From Cheiracanthium punctorium (lineage: Eukaryota; Arthropoda; Arachnida; Araneae; Cheiracanthiidae): 64,000 nt of DNA. Below, one piece after another: positions 39,901 through 54,900 of this stretch. Positions within the stretch are counted from its first letter, which is position 1, and every line of letters begins with the position of its first letter. Where the stretch lies: NCBI GenBank assembly GCA_038373885.1, contig JAWZYV010012403.1:124001-188000 (forward strand), in the 5' to 3' direction. A program made the position numbers and the translations under genes. The notes under the pieces were generated by a model. The model saw nothing but the letters and a program-made list of their open reading frames with translations. It had not been told where the DNA came from and did no database searches.

Positions 39901-42900
39901 GCTTCCAAAGATTTTCTTTCATTTTTCCGCATCATTCTTATAGTTTCAATCTTAATATCGCCAATAGAAATGTTTCGTTCGCCACTCTGGTCCTTCAGAA
40001 AAGCCTGTTCTTTTATGGGAACTTTACGAGAACGTTCGCATTTGCACTTATCAAATTAGCATTTGCAAGCAGCAATATCAAACAACTTTTTACTCTCAGC
40101 TAAAAAACTATTAACTTTTTGCTGGACAGTCTTGCTCTGTTTTCTATTACTGCTAAAACATTTCTTAAGGTTTTGATATTTATTGCAAAATGATCAAAAC
40201 ATTTGAAGAATTATTTCTCTAGAAAAAATTGGAATTGAGGCACGATTCCAAATTAACTCTAATCTATCGGCCATAATTACAGAAATTTCGCTGATTGTAG
40301 ATTCCTTAGATTTCTTATCATGTTTCAAGTTATTCTCTACATATAAATGAAACTGCATAATTTCTTCGGATGTGGGCAACATATTATAACCAACTGCTTT
40401 AGTTTTCCAAGAATCAGGTCTTCAACATCACCTCTAGTTTTCACATTCAAATTCATGCTATATCAAAGCAGGAATAAAATGCTGTGCTGCCTTCTAAATA
40501 AATTCACTTTTAGCTAAACAGCTTTGAATGTCTAGAAATAGAATTCACAAATACACAAAACGAGTTGCGAGATGATCTCACAGCAATAATTTCCTTACAA
40601 AAGTAAAGACATTGCGCAGAAAAAAATACCATCAGCGACACCTGGTTCTGATTAAAAAGGAAAATTTCACTCCGTTTGTTCTTATTTGTTCTTTGCACAG
40701 GACCCTCAATATACATTTTAATACTAAATTTAAATATAGTTATTTGTAAATGAACAATGGAAAAGTGTTTCCTTCAAGCAATTTTTTGTTTAAAAAAAAT
40801 TATTTTTTTTTCTTTTTTGACCTTTTTTGTTCGCTTTAGTGGACCCTCAAGATATTTCCTGACAAGTCTAAAATTTTGTACAGTCATTGAACAGCATGTA
40901 ATCCAACTATTTTTTGCTATTGTATATTACAAATCATAGTTTTTTGTATTTTATAAATAATATTAAAATACTCTGTTTTTCGAATTTTTGTGACATTTTG
41001 GTGCAATAGTCGACCCTCAAGATGCATTTCAAAAATTTTGAAATCCTGCATTTTTCTTATTCAATACAAAACACAACCTTTGGTCGCTATTGGATTTTGA
41101 AATTTTAAAAAAAAAGTTTTTTTCACTGCACCCTAATGCACATACACAAAAGAAAAAAAAAAAATCTAAATTGTCATTTTGAAAAGCAAAAAAACAGAAA
41201 TTTTGGTTCCTTTTCCAGTTGAAGTTATCAGTAAGAAAATGTAACAAAAATAATGACCAATTTGTAAAAATATAGACTTTTTAGAGACTTAGGATATTGC
41301 AATGAAAGAATATACAGTTCTTACTGGTCACTGTTTTAACTAAAAAGTCACTATTTTTTTCAGACTTTTTAGAGACTTTGAAAAAAATAGTGACTTTTTA
41401 GTTAAAACAGTGACCAGTAAGAACTGTATATTCTTTCATTGCAATATCCCCCCCCCCTCAAACCCTGCCCTTTTTCTGACATATACCATTCCTTTAAAAT
41501 GTTTACATCTGAGTGACTATGTAAATAGTAATGCAAGTGCTTCTAATGATCAGTTTTCACTATAAAATTGCATTATACGCCCAGGTTAAGCCTAATAACT
41601 GAAAGCAAAAGTCCAAAATGTGTAAAATCCTTCAATAAGATAAAATTTTTGTGTTGAAAACATATATTTAAAATCCTACGAACTATACTTACCAAACAGC
41701 TTATAAAATGGAGCAATTTCTAAATGTTTTGGAATAGGAAGTTCAGCTCGAAGTAACTGATATCTTAAATCAAATAAACTGCAAAGAAAAATTGCAGATC
41801 AGTGTTAGAGATTTCTGTATGATATTTTGTATTATTATGATATATAGGCAAAAGTAAAAATCTGGAGTTATTGTAGAGAAAATAAATAAGTTATTTAAAA
41901 AAAGAACTATGTAATATCCATATTAAACAGTTACACAGTAAATGTATTTGTCATGATGATAAATGCAAATGAAAGGCATATTTTACTGAGCAAGAATAAA
42001 TATTTTAAGTACTAGTTGAATTGTTAGCAACTTATGCACGAACTTTTAAAAGTGATAACACGAACTTTTAAAAGTGATAAATACGAGGTGAGAAGAATGA
42101 CAGTTTTTCAAGAGAACAAAATGCACATACAAACAAAATATATTTGGGAGAAAAAGTAGTCAAACTCTCCCCTTTTTTTTTTTTTTTAGTGCATTTTGTA
42201 GCAATTCTGCTTTAGAATGTAAGCATTGCTAAAATAATGTTTCTAAGGTATTAGTATAAGATGTATAAAACCTCCACAAATATTATAATACAATGTGTTA
42301 CTTGAATAAATAATGCATACCTTATTGGACCAATCTGGCCAACTGAAAAGCCTATAAGTTTTTGAATTGTAAAACGTTCTAAACTATTTGATGACAGTAT
42401 AAGTTCTTGACAGTAATTTATTTTATGCTCTGAATTTGATTCAGAATAATCAGGTGATTTGGTTTCTTCTTTTTCTTTCTCTTTTTCCTACAGTAAAATA
42501 AAACAGAAGCATCAGCAAAAAGAATAATTTGTGATAATTCTAAGTTAAATTAAAAATATAAGTAGTAAATTACAGATGCCAATCAGTGTTAAAAGCTAAT
42601 TGAAGTACTGATATAAGAATTTGCATATTTCAAGGCCACATACTTGTGACGCAATAGTTTTCGGAGATAAAACTGAAGTTGTCTGCCCCCGCCCCCTTCA
42701 ACTGATTGTACAGATGCCTCAAAACATACAGTTTTCCAAAACCGAATTTTTGCCAATCTATTGCTTGAAAGCTCATGGTGTGAAAGTTGGGACATTGCAA
42801 GAAAAATTGGATACAGAAGAACTGGTGTTTACCAAAGTCTGTCAAAAGGTGAGAATTTTGATACAAAATTACATTCTGGGCAACCAGAGAAAATAAATAA

Positions 42901-45900
42901 ACAGCAAGACTGAGAGATTGTCAGATTAGTTTGAGCCCAGAACCTGTCTGTATTAGAGAAGTGATCGTTTGAGTAAATTGCTTGCTTACCACACAATGCA
43001 TCATTCACTAAAGTAGATGAAACAGCATTAAAATGCTCAACATCATATGAACTAAACACATGAATGGCTGAGTGTTCTGTTCAGCAATGAAAAGAAGTTC
43101 AATTTAGGTGGCTCTGATGGATGAGTACATTATTGTTACAATATTTGCAAGGAACCCCAAATGTTTTTCAGCAGACAACAAAGAGGGGGTTCACTGTGTA
43201 GGGAATATTTTCCTATAATGGATACACCAATGTTGCTTTTTTAAAAGGTCATCAAGATTACCAGAAAATGTTTGAAGTGCAGTTACTTCCATTCCAAGAC
43301 AATAATTGCTCCATTCACATACCAAATTATACAATGGAATGATTTAGAGAAAATAAAGTAACTGTAATGGACTGGCCTGCTCTAAGTCCTGCCCTTAACC
43401 TAATAGAGAATCTTTCAGTAATATTAGCTAGAGATGTATATGCTAATGGATGTCAATTTGTAACAGTTCAAGATCTAAAGCTGCAGTCTTTCTCTAAAGC
43501 CAGAATTCTCTCAAACTCTTGCTTTGAGTATGCCTGATCTTGTTTTTAAAGTCTGTGATATTATTTTTATATAGTATTATTATTTATTTCATCAGGGATG
43601 CAGAATCTATATCCCGCGGGCCAAAACTGGCCCATAATGCCTGTTTCTTTGACCCACAAATCCAAAATAAAATCAATTTGCATGCACTACTTTTGTTTAT
43701 TCTTTTGCACAAACATTTTTATTTCAAATTCCGAAGAAATAAATTAGCACATACAAAGATCGCTATAATCAAATTGGGCATCATCAGAGTGCAAATCTTT
43801 CTTCACCTATCTCCCATACACTTTCATCAGAAATGCGCTCCACATTAAGATGAAAATACTTAACAAAAAATTTCTCTCAAGATGAATGAAAACAGTTCCC
43901 CAATCAAGCATTTCGGTAACACAAAAACATTTTTGCTACCACCCGACTTCATCTTAATGAGGTTTGACTATACATCATGCTGTCATTTTACATTGTACAG
44001 TTCAAAGATGAAAAATAACACTGTCATGTTGTATAAAAGAAATTCTTGGATCGCAAATTAAAATAAAATAATTGCACCAGGAATTCAAAAACATTTCAGG
44101 ATTACTTTTCATAAGCTGTGCTACACGCTGAAATAAATGAAAAACAGCGCATTTTACAAAGCTCCCATAAAAAATTCTTTAACAAAGAATTACACAACAA
44201 AATTTTTATGAGTGACGCATTCTTCCACCCTTCTTACATATTACATCATGCTGTCATTTTACATTGTACAGTTCAAAGATGAAAAATAACACTGTCATGT
44301 TGTATAAAAGAAATTCTTGGATCGCAAATTAAAATAAAATAATTGCACCAGGAATTCAAAAACATTTCAGGATTACTTTTCATAAGCTGTGCTACACACT
44401 GAAATAAACGAAAAACAGTGCATTTTACAAAGCTCCCATAAAAAATTCTTTAACAAAGAATTGCACAACAAAAGTTTTATGAGTGACACATTCTTCCAAA
44501 GTTTCGATTTATAAGAATTTTTTCTGAAAGTTTTGTAACTGATGCAGGCTTATGATTTATTTCAGTTTATAGTACAGCTTGTAAAGATACACTCTAAAAC
44601 TTTTGAAGTGCTAGATACAATATTTTTCTTTTTTGTTTTAATATACCTAAATCAGATGATTTTTTTTTTTTTTAAATACACTAACACACTTTTGATTTTC
44701 CCATGCTGGCAAGTCTGTATAGTCAGAACTGTCCATGTTTCCATCAAAGTGATCTATTGTCATTTTATTTAGATAATGTGACCCCCCCCTCCCCCCCCCA
44801 AAAAAAAAGACTGAAAAAGGTTGTGCATTCTTGGTCTCGATATTACTTATAATTAAAAATGATTTTCAAATCTTTATACATCTTCTTTAACTGTAAAATT
44901 AAAAAACTCCCAAATTCTATAAACTTTTGGGATGCACTCAATACACACTGCCCATAATATATAGAATTTTCTTTTCTTTTTTAAAGTAATGCTAAAAATT
45001 ACTTCAGAACAAAGTTTGTTGTACTTTGCAATGATTCAGATTAAAACTATATAAGTCTGTGGCATAAAAGAACAATTTGAGAAAGCCACATTGGGCATTG
45101 AAAAGGAATTATTGGCGTTATATGTCTGCAATTAAGAGAGCAAACATGTTTAAATTTTTTCGCCTCCCCACAAAGTTCTGAAAAGTATTTGAAAACTTAA
45201 TAAAAATAACTCAGAAATTTAATTCCAAGTACAAATAAAAATACTACTGCTACCTGAGATTTTCCAAGCAAAGTTTGAAGTAAAACAGCAAACATCCAAG
45301 CAATATTTGTTACATTAACAAAAAAAGCAAGCTTTTCTTCTCTAGACTGTAATAAATCCAAATCAACAAAGGCTAAGTCTGAACAATCCTCCATCCAGCT
45401 ATGTAACTGAGAATGTTGAGTCACAGAAAATAACTGATCTTCAGTGAATATTCCATTGGAATCATTCACTATAGCTGTTTCTGCTGATGAAAAATATTTG
45501 ACATCAAAATTTAAAAATAGTGTTAGGATAAACAAATTTTTATTGTTTTAAATTAGGTTAACAAGTTGTATTAATTGAGAATTTTTTAAAGTACAAAATA
45601 ATAGCCAAAGGGTTAAAGTTTGGTTTTTTAAGAAATCACGTAAGTTCATGGAAAAAATATCAGTCACTTGAAAAATAAAAAAAAACATTTAGTCAAAATT
45701 ATTTACATCTTGTTATTAGCACATTTTCTCTAAGAAACTTATTTCAAAATAGCATTTAATTACAAGTGCTTAAACATGTCAACTCATAAAATGAAATAAA
45801 TACGAGAAATTAAATACATTTTAGAAAATAAGAAATACCAAAAGAAAAAGCAAATATAAAGTATAGATGTACTGAATAATTTACAACAATATATACCTTG

Positions 45901-48900
45901 TATCATTGATATAAGATCTCTCATCAACTCACGAGCAACTATATCTGGGTGTTTCATTTCTAGGCATTTTTGCTTTCCATTGTTGAGTACATATAAGGGA
46001 TATCCTGAATATTCGGTAAAAGATTAATCAATAATTACAATGATAAAATATTAGCTATTTAAATGCATATAAATTTCAAAAATTATTTTTTTTAACACAT
46101 ACCCAATCATACAGTGCAACAAATGTTTACTCTTTCATGGATTTTTATTTAAAAATTCTTTATCCATGTAAAAATATTTAATACTTTTAAATTTTAATGA
46201 TGAATTTCAAATGTTCTATGCATATACACGGTATATATGTACAAACATTTTTGAACAAATATGTAAGTCTATTGATAATGTGTATTTCCCATATAAATGA
46301 ATAACAGGAAGATTTATTTCTATAAACAACAAATGGGGAAAAAATAATATTTGTGTTGCATACTTTATTATATTTTAAATACGAATTTCTATGCATGCAT
46401 TCGGCAAAATTTTATTCAAAAGGAATGATAATAATCACAAAAACAAATATATACTCAAAATCAAGAACATAGACATTACTATACATGAAATTTTCGCCCT
46501 ATTCAATAATATACATTAAAATATTTATTTTAATACTAGCCGCCAAGAAGCCAGCTTCACCGCCCTATTTCCTACTGTTCTTCATGATTAGTGCAGAGTT
46601 GGCCAAATCATTAGATTCATTTCAACGAAAATCAAGTTTCTTTGTTTTAACAGCATTTGTCATTAAATTTATTTAGGTTACGGCTACTACAAATTTTAGT
46701 TGTCATCATAAAAGCCAATACTGGCCATGCCATGTACTGACTTTGCGAAATGAACAAAAAGACGTAATTGGTGACACTTCCAATCATAATATGATCATAA
46801 AGACTGTATTAGGTGATATGTTGTGGAACTGCAGACTTCCTCAAATTAGTATTTAGTGTGGTACCTTCCATTCACTGGTTCTGCTAATAGGTACTTTTCT
46901 CTTTGAATAACACCAGCGTTGTGCCAAAACTAGCAACCTGATGTTTTTGTTTTTATAGTATGGTTGCATTATTTTATACATATCCCTAGTTACAATATGA
47001 AAGAAACAGGAAATGGCTAAAATGTGCTTCAGCCCACTGCATATATAGTGAAGTTTTTAGAGGAGCGATAAATGCACCAAGCATTGTAAGTTAGATATTT
47101 TAAAGCTGTGAGAAGATCTGAAAGATCTTGTATTTTCATGTGCCTATTATTGTTATTTTGTAATCTAGCTACTGTGTGGCATGCGTAAATAAAAGTAATG
47201 AATATGCTTGCTCCATTTGACATTGTTATTATGCTGAAGTTTACATCTAGTTTTGCTGTTCCCAGCAAAGAAATATTGTCGATTCTGGTACTGCATACGT
47301 TTAGCGCATTATATAAGTAGATAACATGTATATGTTAGTTTTGAGTAGGGTGGTACGATTTGCAAAAAAATTGTAATGATCTGTCTATTTCCTAATCTTA
47401 CACTAGGATTTAAAAATACTGTGCCTTCTATGATTAATCCACTAGTCATGTTATGTTTTATATATAGGGAAATTTATACTTATAACTAGCAATTGATTAA
47501 ATATGTTCCTATATTAAACACTGAATGCTTGTATGTATGTCCAAGCGATCTCGAAAACGGCTCTAAAGATTCTTTTTAGCTTTCGTACCTGGGGGTTTTT
47601 GGGGCCCCTAAAATGATTGAGCTACGTCACGTGACTGAAAAAAAACTCTAAAACTCTCAAAATGTAAAATTTTAAATTTTGGACAGTAGTGCCATCTATT
47701 GATTGTTTGAGAAAACACAATTGATGTAATCTTCGTAAAAGGGACGCTCAAATAAGTCTGGGGTAAATTAAAAAATAGATGTCATATACATAATAATAAA
47801 AATTAATTTTGCAAAGAAACAAAATAAATGGAACTTGATATCCAGTACACAGACAAATAAATATTTTAATAACTAGATATATTACACCTTTCAGCTACAT
47901 AAGTTTTTTTTAGAATAAAAAAGTTATTTTTATCTCAAACTGTCGTCCAGGCAGACAGCGAAAGAAAAAGAGAAAACTATCCCCTTTGCCATTTCCTGCA
48001 AGCACCTTGATGGAATATACGTAAATAATTTAATTATTCCTGATTCACAGTTATTAATACAAAACTATTCGTAAATCTTATGTCAAAAATTGCCTGAATT
48101 TATTACTTCATCCTTTTGTAACTAACATAAATCTAAATGTTTCTTCGTGTAGATACTAAACTATAAATATTTTTTATGTATTTTATTGATCTGTATGATA
48201 CAAATTTCAAAAGTTTCAGCTTAGCTGAATAATTTAAATGGAAATGACACCCTTTTCAGTGATACACAGAAAGAAAAAAAATCTTGTGACATAACATAAA
48301 ATTTCAAGTTTTTTTGTTTTTTTTTTTTTTTTTTTTTTTTAAATAATGACACTAGGTTGAATCCTACTTTAACTGTCTTATTCCACCACGTTGATAGTAA
48401 ATATTTAAATGTAGTTACCCTGATGATTTTTTTTTAATGCAACCCTTTATAATGAAATGATCTTTGAAACTCCGATGAAAAAATTTATAATGATACCATT
48501 GATTCCTAAATTGGGCCTGCAACCGGAATTCAAATTAATTTTGCAGGTGATCAGCCATCAGTTAAGTTTTCATTCACTGCAGTTGATGATTTAAACTCAT
48601 TTATTTTATCATCGTATGGACAACCTTTGAAAAGTTGCAGGTAGAACTTTGCGATGTTAGCAAACTCATGGGCCTGACTTCAGGAGGTTAGCGAAATCGC
48701 AGACCGTATAATTTCAGATTTATATGGGAGTTTGAATGTTTTATATAGGCTTTATACAGGGTTTTTGAATTGTTCTGTGGGCTGGTCGAAAAGCCATGGG
48801 AAGCCCCATCCGGTCCGCGGGCTGGAGGTTGCCCATATAGGGAAATAGTAAATTGGGAGGCTGAAATCTGGTTGCTAAGATTTTTTCTAATAAATTTTCA

Positions 48901-51900
48901 ATTCTTATTTAGCTGTGGATTAGACTGTGTTATTTTGTGTTGTGTACTATTATTAAACTAAAGGATAAAGCCTTTTGTGGAGACATTACAACGGGCGATA
49001 GAATGTCTACACTCAGAATATTTAATATTTACCCACTTAAAATCAAATAACTTCATATTCAATTTTTATTATATATCAAAATCGGAATTGTATAATCTGC
49101 AGAAACATTTCTCATTCGAAACATTTCATTAGGTATCAACATTCTCTCCTATATCAATGCTTAATGCATAGAAAACCATTTTATTTTTTGAAAAAAAGTT
49201 AAACTGGGTAGTAATTTAGAAAAACTATCTTAAGGGAATTGGAATCGTAATTTTCCCTCCAAGGCCTGATAACCGTGACTTCAATATGACGTCAATGTCA
49301 CTTCCAATACATAATTCTGACACTCAAATGATAAGCTTTCTTTATTCTCTTAAATGAAATGGAGCTGAAAATAGCAAAAAATTGCTTAAAAATCAAGGAA
49401 CGGGTGAATTTTCAGATTTTTTCTACATAATATATATATATATATTTTACATAATTATGAAAATTTTCAAGCTGATTGCACCAACGAACGGGTGTAAATT
49501 TTACGTTATTAGACAATACCTTTTTAATCTGTTTGTATTAATGATGGTAAAAGCTTTGTTTTTCAGTGGCTGAACTGGAATTGTGACAGTCAGGGATCAG
49601 TGTAACTATATAGTAGGTTACGATGTATTTTTGATTTACTCTAGGTTAGAAGTCCATTTTTTTTAGTCTATCCATTTGTTTTATTATTGTGAATGTTTAA
49701 GTAGTTGTTATAGTTATTATAGAAGAATATTTTTGATCGATTCTGTTTTTGATTTCGTGATTTTGAAGTGTGCTTTTGTACTAATAATTTAAATTTCATT
49801 ACAGTTTTTCTTTTCTTAAGCATGAGTTTATAAAAGAAAATTATGTTTAAAGCATATTTATGTAAGATTATACTTTTATGGGATCTATGCTTCTCATTTA
49901 TGCTTCTTATAAATATATATAATATATTATTATATATATTTATAAGAAGATTGAATTTACATTTATAGAATTTATTTATGTAAGATGTATTTTCTTTGAA
50001 TTAGAAAAAAATAAGGATTTTATGTATAAATTGAAGCACTATAGAGAAGTTTACAATTTTAATCATAAAGTATTATCATCATAGATGTACTACACGACAA
50101 AGACGTAAGAGCATGAAAGTGTAGCTCAAAACGAGCTGTGAAAACATATATGATCACCGGCAGAAGCACTTCGCCTAAATACATGAACGTGCAGCTCAAA
50201 CACATACAGGTGAAACAGATGATCAGTATTTGGAAGGAGAACGACATAGAACAGCTAGACATCGACAAATACTTCAAGTAAACAGTCTAAGTATCTACAA
50301 AGCTGCCACAAATGTGGATACTTGTCACGTTGACACAACGTGCATATTTTTTAGGAAAAATTATTATTACAAATCTTAATTGATTTTGTCTAAATTTCAA
50401 ACTAATAGTCTACTCTAAATTTAATTAATTATAAGTTTTAACAATAACTCTTTTTAAAGCTTTCAAATTTCCTTTCAGCCATTTTGTTTGTAAGGCAATA
50501 ACGCACTTTTAATCATTTCGATTTCCTGCCTTCTGCTATGCTAATCAAACTTGCAGCTGCAATCTGTTTTATTTATATTTTTTCTTCCCATCCTTTTTTC
50601 GCACTTATTCATATGAAAGCCTAACTTGCAGTATTGCACTGCTCCCAGACCGCAGTGTTTTGTTTTTCTTTTTGCTTCTCTGTGTGCAGCTGCATGCATA
50701 GAATGTTCTAGAAAAGTTTTTCGTGTTCCTATTTTCTCTCTCACATATGTAATAGCTTAACAGCAAAAGTTGACCTCGTGACATACCCCCTCTGTGCATC
50801 TTTGAATATGGGCAGTCAGTTGTACGTTAGCGACCAGAGTAGAGTTGCGTTGGCGGTTCGGGCAAGCACTTGCCCTTCGGGGCTTGTGCCTCTGTCCGTG
50901 TCCGTAATATATTCTAATTTTATGCGAAAATATGTAATTGTTTCTATATTAAATATTTATTGTGTGCAACTTAACCAAGAAGCTTATATTGTGCTCTCCT
51001 GAAAATAAAAAAAATGCTTATTATTGTCATTTATCCTCTTTATTCTTTGATTCAAGAAAGAGTGCCATTTTTATGTGTCTTCATCTATAGAGTTCGGAAG
51101 TGATGTTTTGTTCAGTGCAAGGAATTATTCATATCTGGCATGTTGATGATCGTTTTCTTTTCCTTCGATAAAGATGTTTACTGCATGCTTCAAGCATCAT
51201 GCATCAAGTTTTCTAGATGTGTGTGTGTTTGTAAAGAAATTGGAAGGAAAATACGTAAATCAGGGAAAAACCCTGTGTTCAACCAACTCATCAAATACTA
51301 ACCACTATCAACGATCACATGAGCTGCAATATTTCTAATTCTCTACGGTTCTGCTTCTATATCTATTTTACAAATACTACCATCATCACCAATAATATTA
51401 AAATTCTTTTCACAATAATAATCCTTCCGTACAATACTTACTACCATAGTTTGCAACGTTTTAACATGGCTTGCATTCACCATGGAGCTTTGCAGTTTCC
51501 TGAAGAAAGAGTAAAAACTCAAATCAACAGAAACCATTTTGGGGACTGTAAGATTGATGTAGGACATTCCAAATTTCCTAATGAATTGGTGTGATTGTTT
51601 CTTCAATGTTCTCCACATTCCAAAGAATTTCATAAAAGAATTCAAAATTTGAATACATGCTTTACAATGGTTTTGTTCATAGTATATGACAAGTGAAACT
51701 ATTAACGATTCATAATTTCATAAAAGAATTTGAAATTTGAATGCATACTTTACAATGGCTTTGTTCACTCTATATGACGAGTGAAACTATTAACGATTGC
51801 GGTGTGTACAGCTACATTGCGAACAGTGTATAACAGACTTGATGAATTTTATTATAAACTCATTCATTTGAGAGTTCAACCAACTCAAATTCTTGCTGAA

Positions 51901-54900
51901 TTTGAACGTCCTCAATATGGACAGATATATTTCTGAAGTAATGAAAACGCTGTTAGTGAATGCATTGCCCAAGACCTTCGCTGATCTACTACAGAAGGAA
52001 AGAAGGCACCTTATATTAAACTAATTTTTGTTCAACCCTGATGGCACTGACAATTGAATATTTAGCATCCCTCTTCAAAACAAGTATATGCCACTGTAAC
52101 ATTGAATGCCAACCAAAGCTTACCTGATAATGAATGAGTGATCCGACAGCAATGTAAATCTTTGGGACTTTGGCAACCATGAAGTATAAAAAACCTCAAA
52201 ACTGTGTTAACGATAAGTATTAAAACTTTGTAAAAAACACACATAAGATAAAGAAAAAGGATACGCTTTCGACGAACGCGACCTTTTCCTTTACTTCTAT
52301 TGTTTTTTACACAGTTTTTAATTACTTACATGAAGATTATGTATGCAAGGCTTTATGTACCCATATTACATTAAGGGCCTTAGATTCTGAGCATGGCTCA
52401 GTAGCCTGGTACTTTATTAACACATTCTTCAACTTATAATCTTCCAACATTTTCTAATAATCTAATCAAAGAAGCTGTAATGATCTCACATTGTTTATCC
52501 AATTACACTAAAATTAATACCATAATTGAGACTACTAAACTTTTCTTACAATAAGTTAAAAAGAAAAACATTTACTTACCTCCATCTTGAATATGACAGG
52601 ACTGCTTTAATAGTTTATCTACAGATATATTTTCCTTAAAAAGAGGAACGTAAGGCAAACATGAATGTGCCAGCACACGAACAAGATCAACTTTCATACG
52701 AACTGCAAATATTTCAATCCTATGAAATATATGAAATGTTTGAACAAACAATACATAAGAAACATAATTAAATATAAACTATTACACTTAATGTTCTTCT
52801 TATCAATCCATTGTGGTTCAAATTGTTCCACTGATGTTTAAGAGAATTTAAAATTTAAATGCATGGATCGAAATAAAAAGATATGTATCGTAGTAGTAAA
52901 ACAATAGTCCCAAATAATCTGACATCAGACAGTGTTTTTTTTGCTAAGGATTTTTATAATCTGCATGTGTAAAAAGCAATTTCCCGGCAGCAAAAAAATA
53001 ATTCTTATGTATTGATTGCAGTTTCCATTATAACAAATTTCATCTTTTTTTTTTTTTTTTTTTTTAATAAATGACTAATATCATAGTCTAATTTTAACAT
53101 GACAGTTACTGACATAACAGAATCTATTGTTATTACTTAACACTAGAATGACAGATGGGGCAATGTGTCCCCTATTGCTGTTTGCCACTGAACTATATAT
53201 TTCGATATCCCAAGACTTTTATTTATTATTTGAATTACTATATCTGAAATAATTTTTCCCCAACTTCCATAGAATCTCCGATTTCAAACAATATATGGAA
53301 ACAAGATGGAAAGGACTAAATTGGCTCTCTCTAATACCCAGCCTCTCTCCAGCAATCAATGATTTCGTTGAAATTGACCAGAATGTAGAAATTTACGGAG
53401 ACCTAACAGATGCACATATAGTAGGAGAAGTGCTATCACTCTCAGAAGAAGATGTTGATGGAAGTGTGAATCTATAAATCAAAGATAACTTTTAAAGAGG
53501 CTTTAAATTTCATAAAAACAATGTGTGCATTCATTGAATCCAGGCCGAATATGGCAACAGACACATTTAGAGCTATCACACATTTGGAAAATGTAATTAA
53601 TTTTGAAAAAAAATTGAAATACCCACCAAACTGTTATCATAAATACTTTAAATAAAACAGGGTACGTTGATTAATATAGTATTACACGAGTATGCAGGGC
53701 TGCCACCGTTTATCAGTGTTGAAAATAGATGCTTTAGTGTCCTTATGCATAAAAAATAGTTTCCTTTATCCAAAAATAGTATCCAAAATGGTAGTATACA
53801 AATACAGTAGACAATTGAATAACATGAGAGATATGTTCTAAGACCCCTCGAGCAAGTGAAAATTTCACATTGTGAGATAGGGTATATATAGACAATTTTT
53901 TGAAACACATACACAATTATTTTAGACACCTATAAACACCTCCTTAAACAGTTTTAAACCATTCCCTACACTGCAAAAATTTTCAGAACTGTTACATATT
54001 TATTACAGGAAGGTTTACGATAATATGACATAAACTACCGATACTCAATTTGGACTCTTAAATTCGGAAGCATAACCTGCATTTCGAGGTAAAATATTCA
54101 CGGTGGCATAAAATTGGTGTTTTATTTTTAAAAAATTGCATTTTTCCCCCCAATTTTTTCAAAAAATAGTATCTTTTAGGCCTTAAAAAAATAATAAAAA
54201 ACAGTTGCCATAGTTCTGTTTTGCTGAAAATAGTAGCAAATAGTCGCCTTTTAGTTGCTGGTGGCAGCCCTGAGTATATGTATTTATGTTTACCAAAGCC
54301 TTTTTTACATGATTTTTGATAACTCTAATTTTTATATACTTTCCTTTGAATTTGAGATAGCCAGAGATGACTGTATATTTCATATTATAGCAATAGCAAC
54401 ATATTTTACAAATTAATGCAATAACGTTTAATGATTAAAGAACCAATATATTTGAGTATTAAAAGAACAATTACTTTTCAGGAGTAACACCAGTTTGTAG
54501 AATTATTTTCTTCAGTAGTTCTACAGGACTCTCTTTCAAAATAGAAAAATCTGATGTATAAATTCCTTGGCCTAAAAATAATTTATCCAAAGAAAAATAT
54601 AGAATTTGAAGTAAAACTTGTAAAAAAAATTAAATTAAAACACAATAAAAACTTTCAATTTAACAGGTCATTTATTTTGTTTGTAGCATTCTTGGAAGAA
54701 ATGATTGCAGAAAAAGGAGAGATAATCAATGCTTTAAGTTTTTTATTAGTACTATTGCTTGCTAATTTAGTTATTTATTCACTCATTTTTTATTTTTTTA
54801 TTTTGCAAACAGCAAAATGGATTCCTCTGCCTAGAACACAAAAATATGGATTCAATATACTGGATACTTCCTAAATGAGTAAGATCAGTTAAACAGAACT

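Larger units (their letters stand above)
46005..52579. other. Intron 8, 6.6 kb, few recognised features
   Basis: The longest intron. Items seen: a repeat-like stretch at about 47520-47760 (CCAAGCGATCTCGAAAACGG and CTACGTCACGTGACTG); a T32 tract (48309-48340); a patch near 48757-48840 with GGTCCGCGGGCTGGAGGTTG, the wording of hAT-derived repeats; an AT hairpin at 49903-49949; a GC-richer patch at 50800-50900; an 88-bp tandem duplication at 51626-51799; and palindromic-family copy 3 at 52218-52326. No host exon or intact transposase was recognised. Confidence 0.5.

Noticed and set aside
50541..50799. Cys/His-containing minus frames resembling a zinc finger
   Set aside because: The Cys and His spacing fits no known finger and two frames overlap.
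54554..54874. 106-codon hydrophobic plus-strand frame
   Set aside because: Starts antisense to exon 7 and continues through AT-rich intron; hydrophobicity follows from T-rich codons.
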